Of a DNA stretch of 6,890 nt, positions 6,507 through 6,890 are shown piece after piece. The stretch is from Gammaproteobacteria bacterium (GTDB lineage Bacteria > Pseudomonadota > Gammaproteobacteria > Arenicellales > Spongiicolonaceae): the NCBI GenBank assembly GCA_007570945.1, contig RKSH01000159.1, positions 1-6,890 of the forward strand, given 5' to 3'. Position 1 is the stretch's first letter. Every line of letters begins with the position of its first letter. The notes under the pieces were generated by a model. The model was not told the origin of the DNA. It was given only the letters and a program-made list of their open reading frames with translations, and did not search any database. The position numbers and the translations under genes were made by a program.

Positions 6507-6743
6507 GTGAAAATCACCGTCAAAGCCAGCGGCATCCTCGGCGAACACATCCCGGGCGGCCCCATGAGCGTGCCGCAAAAAACCCTCAGCGTCGCCGCCT
6601 TCCTGGGCCAACTCCCCCTGCCGCCGGATTTGCCGTGCATGGTTTCGGTCAACAACACCCTGGTGCCCAAGGCCATGCACCGGGAGAGGATGCTGAACGA
6701 CGGTGACGAGGTGGTGGTGATGCCGCCGCTTAAGGGGGGGTGA
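6507..6743 (+). CDS. MoaD/ThiS-family sulfur-carrier protein, likely for the tungsten-pyranopterin cofactor
   Basis: This 78-residue beta-grasp protein ends in Lys-Gly-Gly. The free C-terminal diglycine is what MoaE/MoeB-type partners activate to a thiocarboxylate in molybdopterin synthesis. The MoaD signature is visible near the end: LNDGDEVVVMPPLKGG. The start is GTG 6507, directly after the aorC TGA with no gap, and only a weak AGGG lies 14 bases upstream, so translation is probably coupled to aorC. The protein is soluble with no signal peptide. Its place in the operon suggests a dedicated carrier for AorB's bis-pyranopterin, beside whatever housekeeping MoaD the genome has. As I recall, the Aromatoleum operon has a MoaD-like gene (aorD) in the same position. 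ThiS and other ubiquitin-like sulfur carriers share the fold, so the pathway is inferred from context. The diglycine is coded within a run of seven G. Confidence 0.88.
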   Translation: MKITVKASGILGEHIPGGPMSVPQKTLSVAAFLGQLPLPPDLPCMVSVNNTLVPKAMHRERMLNDGDEVVVMPPLKGG

Positions 6744-6852
6744 ATTGGAATTGGTGATGGTGGCGGCTTGCGCCATTCTTTTCTCGCCCATTTAACCCTG
6801 CCCGAAAACTCCATAATGAACAAAACGCGCAGCGCCGCGGCCGGGGAATTCG

Positions 6853-6861
6853 TGCTATAAA
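6853..6861 (+). promoter_or_regulatory. Possible extended -10 promoter reading out of the right edge
   Basis: TGCTATAAA matches the extended -10 pattern (TGn + TATAAA at 6856-6861) and resembles the element before aorA. No acceptable -35 is seen 16-18 bases upstream, and no gene start is visible in the remaining 29 bases. The rest of 6744-6890 holds only a 14-codon open frame at 6816-6860 without supporting features. Confidence 0.25.
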
Positions 6862-6871
6862 CCGATTCACG

Positions 6872-6887
6872 GGCGCGAAACCGCGCC
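6872..6887. other. Small perfect hairpin near the right edge
   Basis: GGCGCG (6872-6877) pairs with CGCGCC (6882-6887) around a four-base loop AAAC. No T-run is visible after it on either strand within the window (only three bases remain to the right), so a terminator is not shown. It lies about 130 bases after the last operon stop and could equally be an operator or a chance palindrome in GC-rich DNA. Confidence 0.25.
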
Positions 6888-6890
6888 AAC

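Noticed and set aside
6816..6860. Short open frame of 14 codons after the operon.
   Set aside because: No ribosome-binding site, no recognisable peptide, and it overlaps the possible -10 element.

Overview
The window is GC-rich and densely coding. It looks like a chromosomal piece of a proteobacterium, on the evidence of base composition, a Tat-exported PhoX-family protein, a proteobacterial-type lipoprotein signal and GCTATAAT-like -10 elements. The genus cannot be told from the sequence. There is no rRNA, tRNA, CRISPR array, transposase or attachment site. Five genes are visible in full and one is cut by the left edge.

Layout: (1) Bases 1-782, minus strand: an outer-membrane-type lipoprotein with an alpha/beta-hydrolase (dienelactone hydrolase/PAF-acetylhydrolase-like) fold. 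Its C-terminal half, including the expected nucleophile, lies off the left edge. (2) Bases 783-962: a divergent intergenic region with a perfect TATAAT for the hydrolase, a cluster of four G-tracts around that box, and a weaker promoter for the plus strand. (3) Bases 963-2831: a 622-residue Tat-exported PhoX/DUF839 protein. (4) Bases 2832-2938: a short gap with an extended -10 promoter. (5) Bases 2939-6743: a tight four-gene plus-strand operon. It encodes a four-cluster [4Fe-4S] ferredoxin subunit (AorA), a tungsten aldehyde:ferredoxin oxidoreductase catalytic subunit (AorB), an FAD/NAD(H) oxidoreductase subunit (AorC) and a MoaD/ThiS-like sulfur carrier. (6) Bases 6744-6890: no convincing gene, a possible extended -10 and a small hairpin.

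The operon is the main content. Its order and composition match the three-subunit bacterial tungsten aldehyde oxidoreductase (AOR) described in Aromatoleum aromaticum, not the single-subunit archaeal AORs or the multi-subunit benzoyl-CoA reductase (Bam) complex. The inferred electron path is aldehyde oxidation at W-bis-pyranopterin plus [4Fe-4S] in AorB, then the cluster chain of AorA, then FAD in AorC, then NAD+, with the reverse direction (acid reduction) possible. The MoaD-like protein would feed sulfur into pyranopterin synthesis. In the Aromatoleum enzyme, AorA is reported to polymerise into a conductive filament carrying AorBC units, so this cluster may encode a similar protein nanowire.

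The PhoX-like and hydrolase genes have their own promoters and no evident functional tie to the operon.
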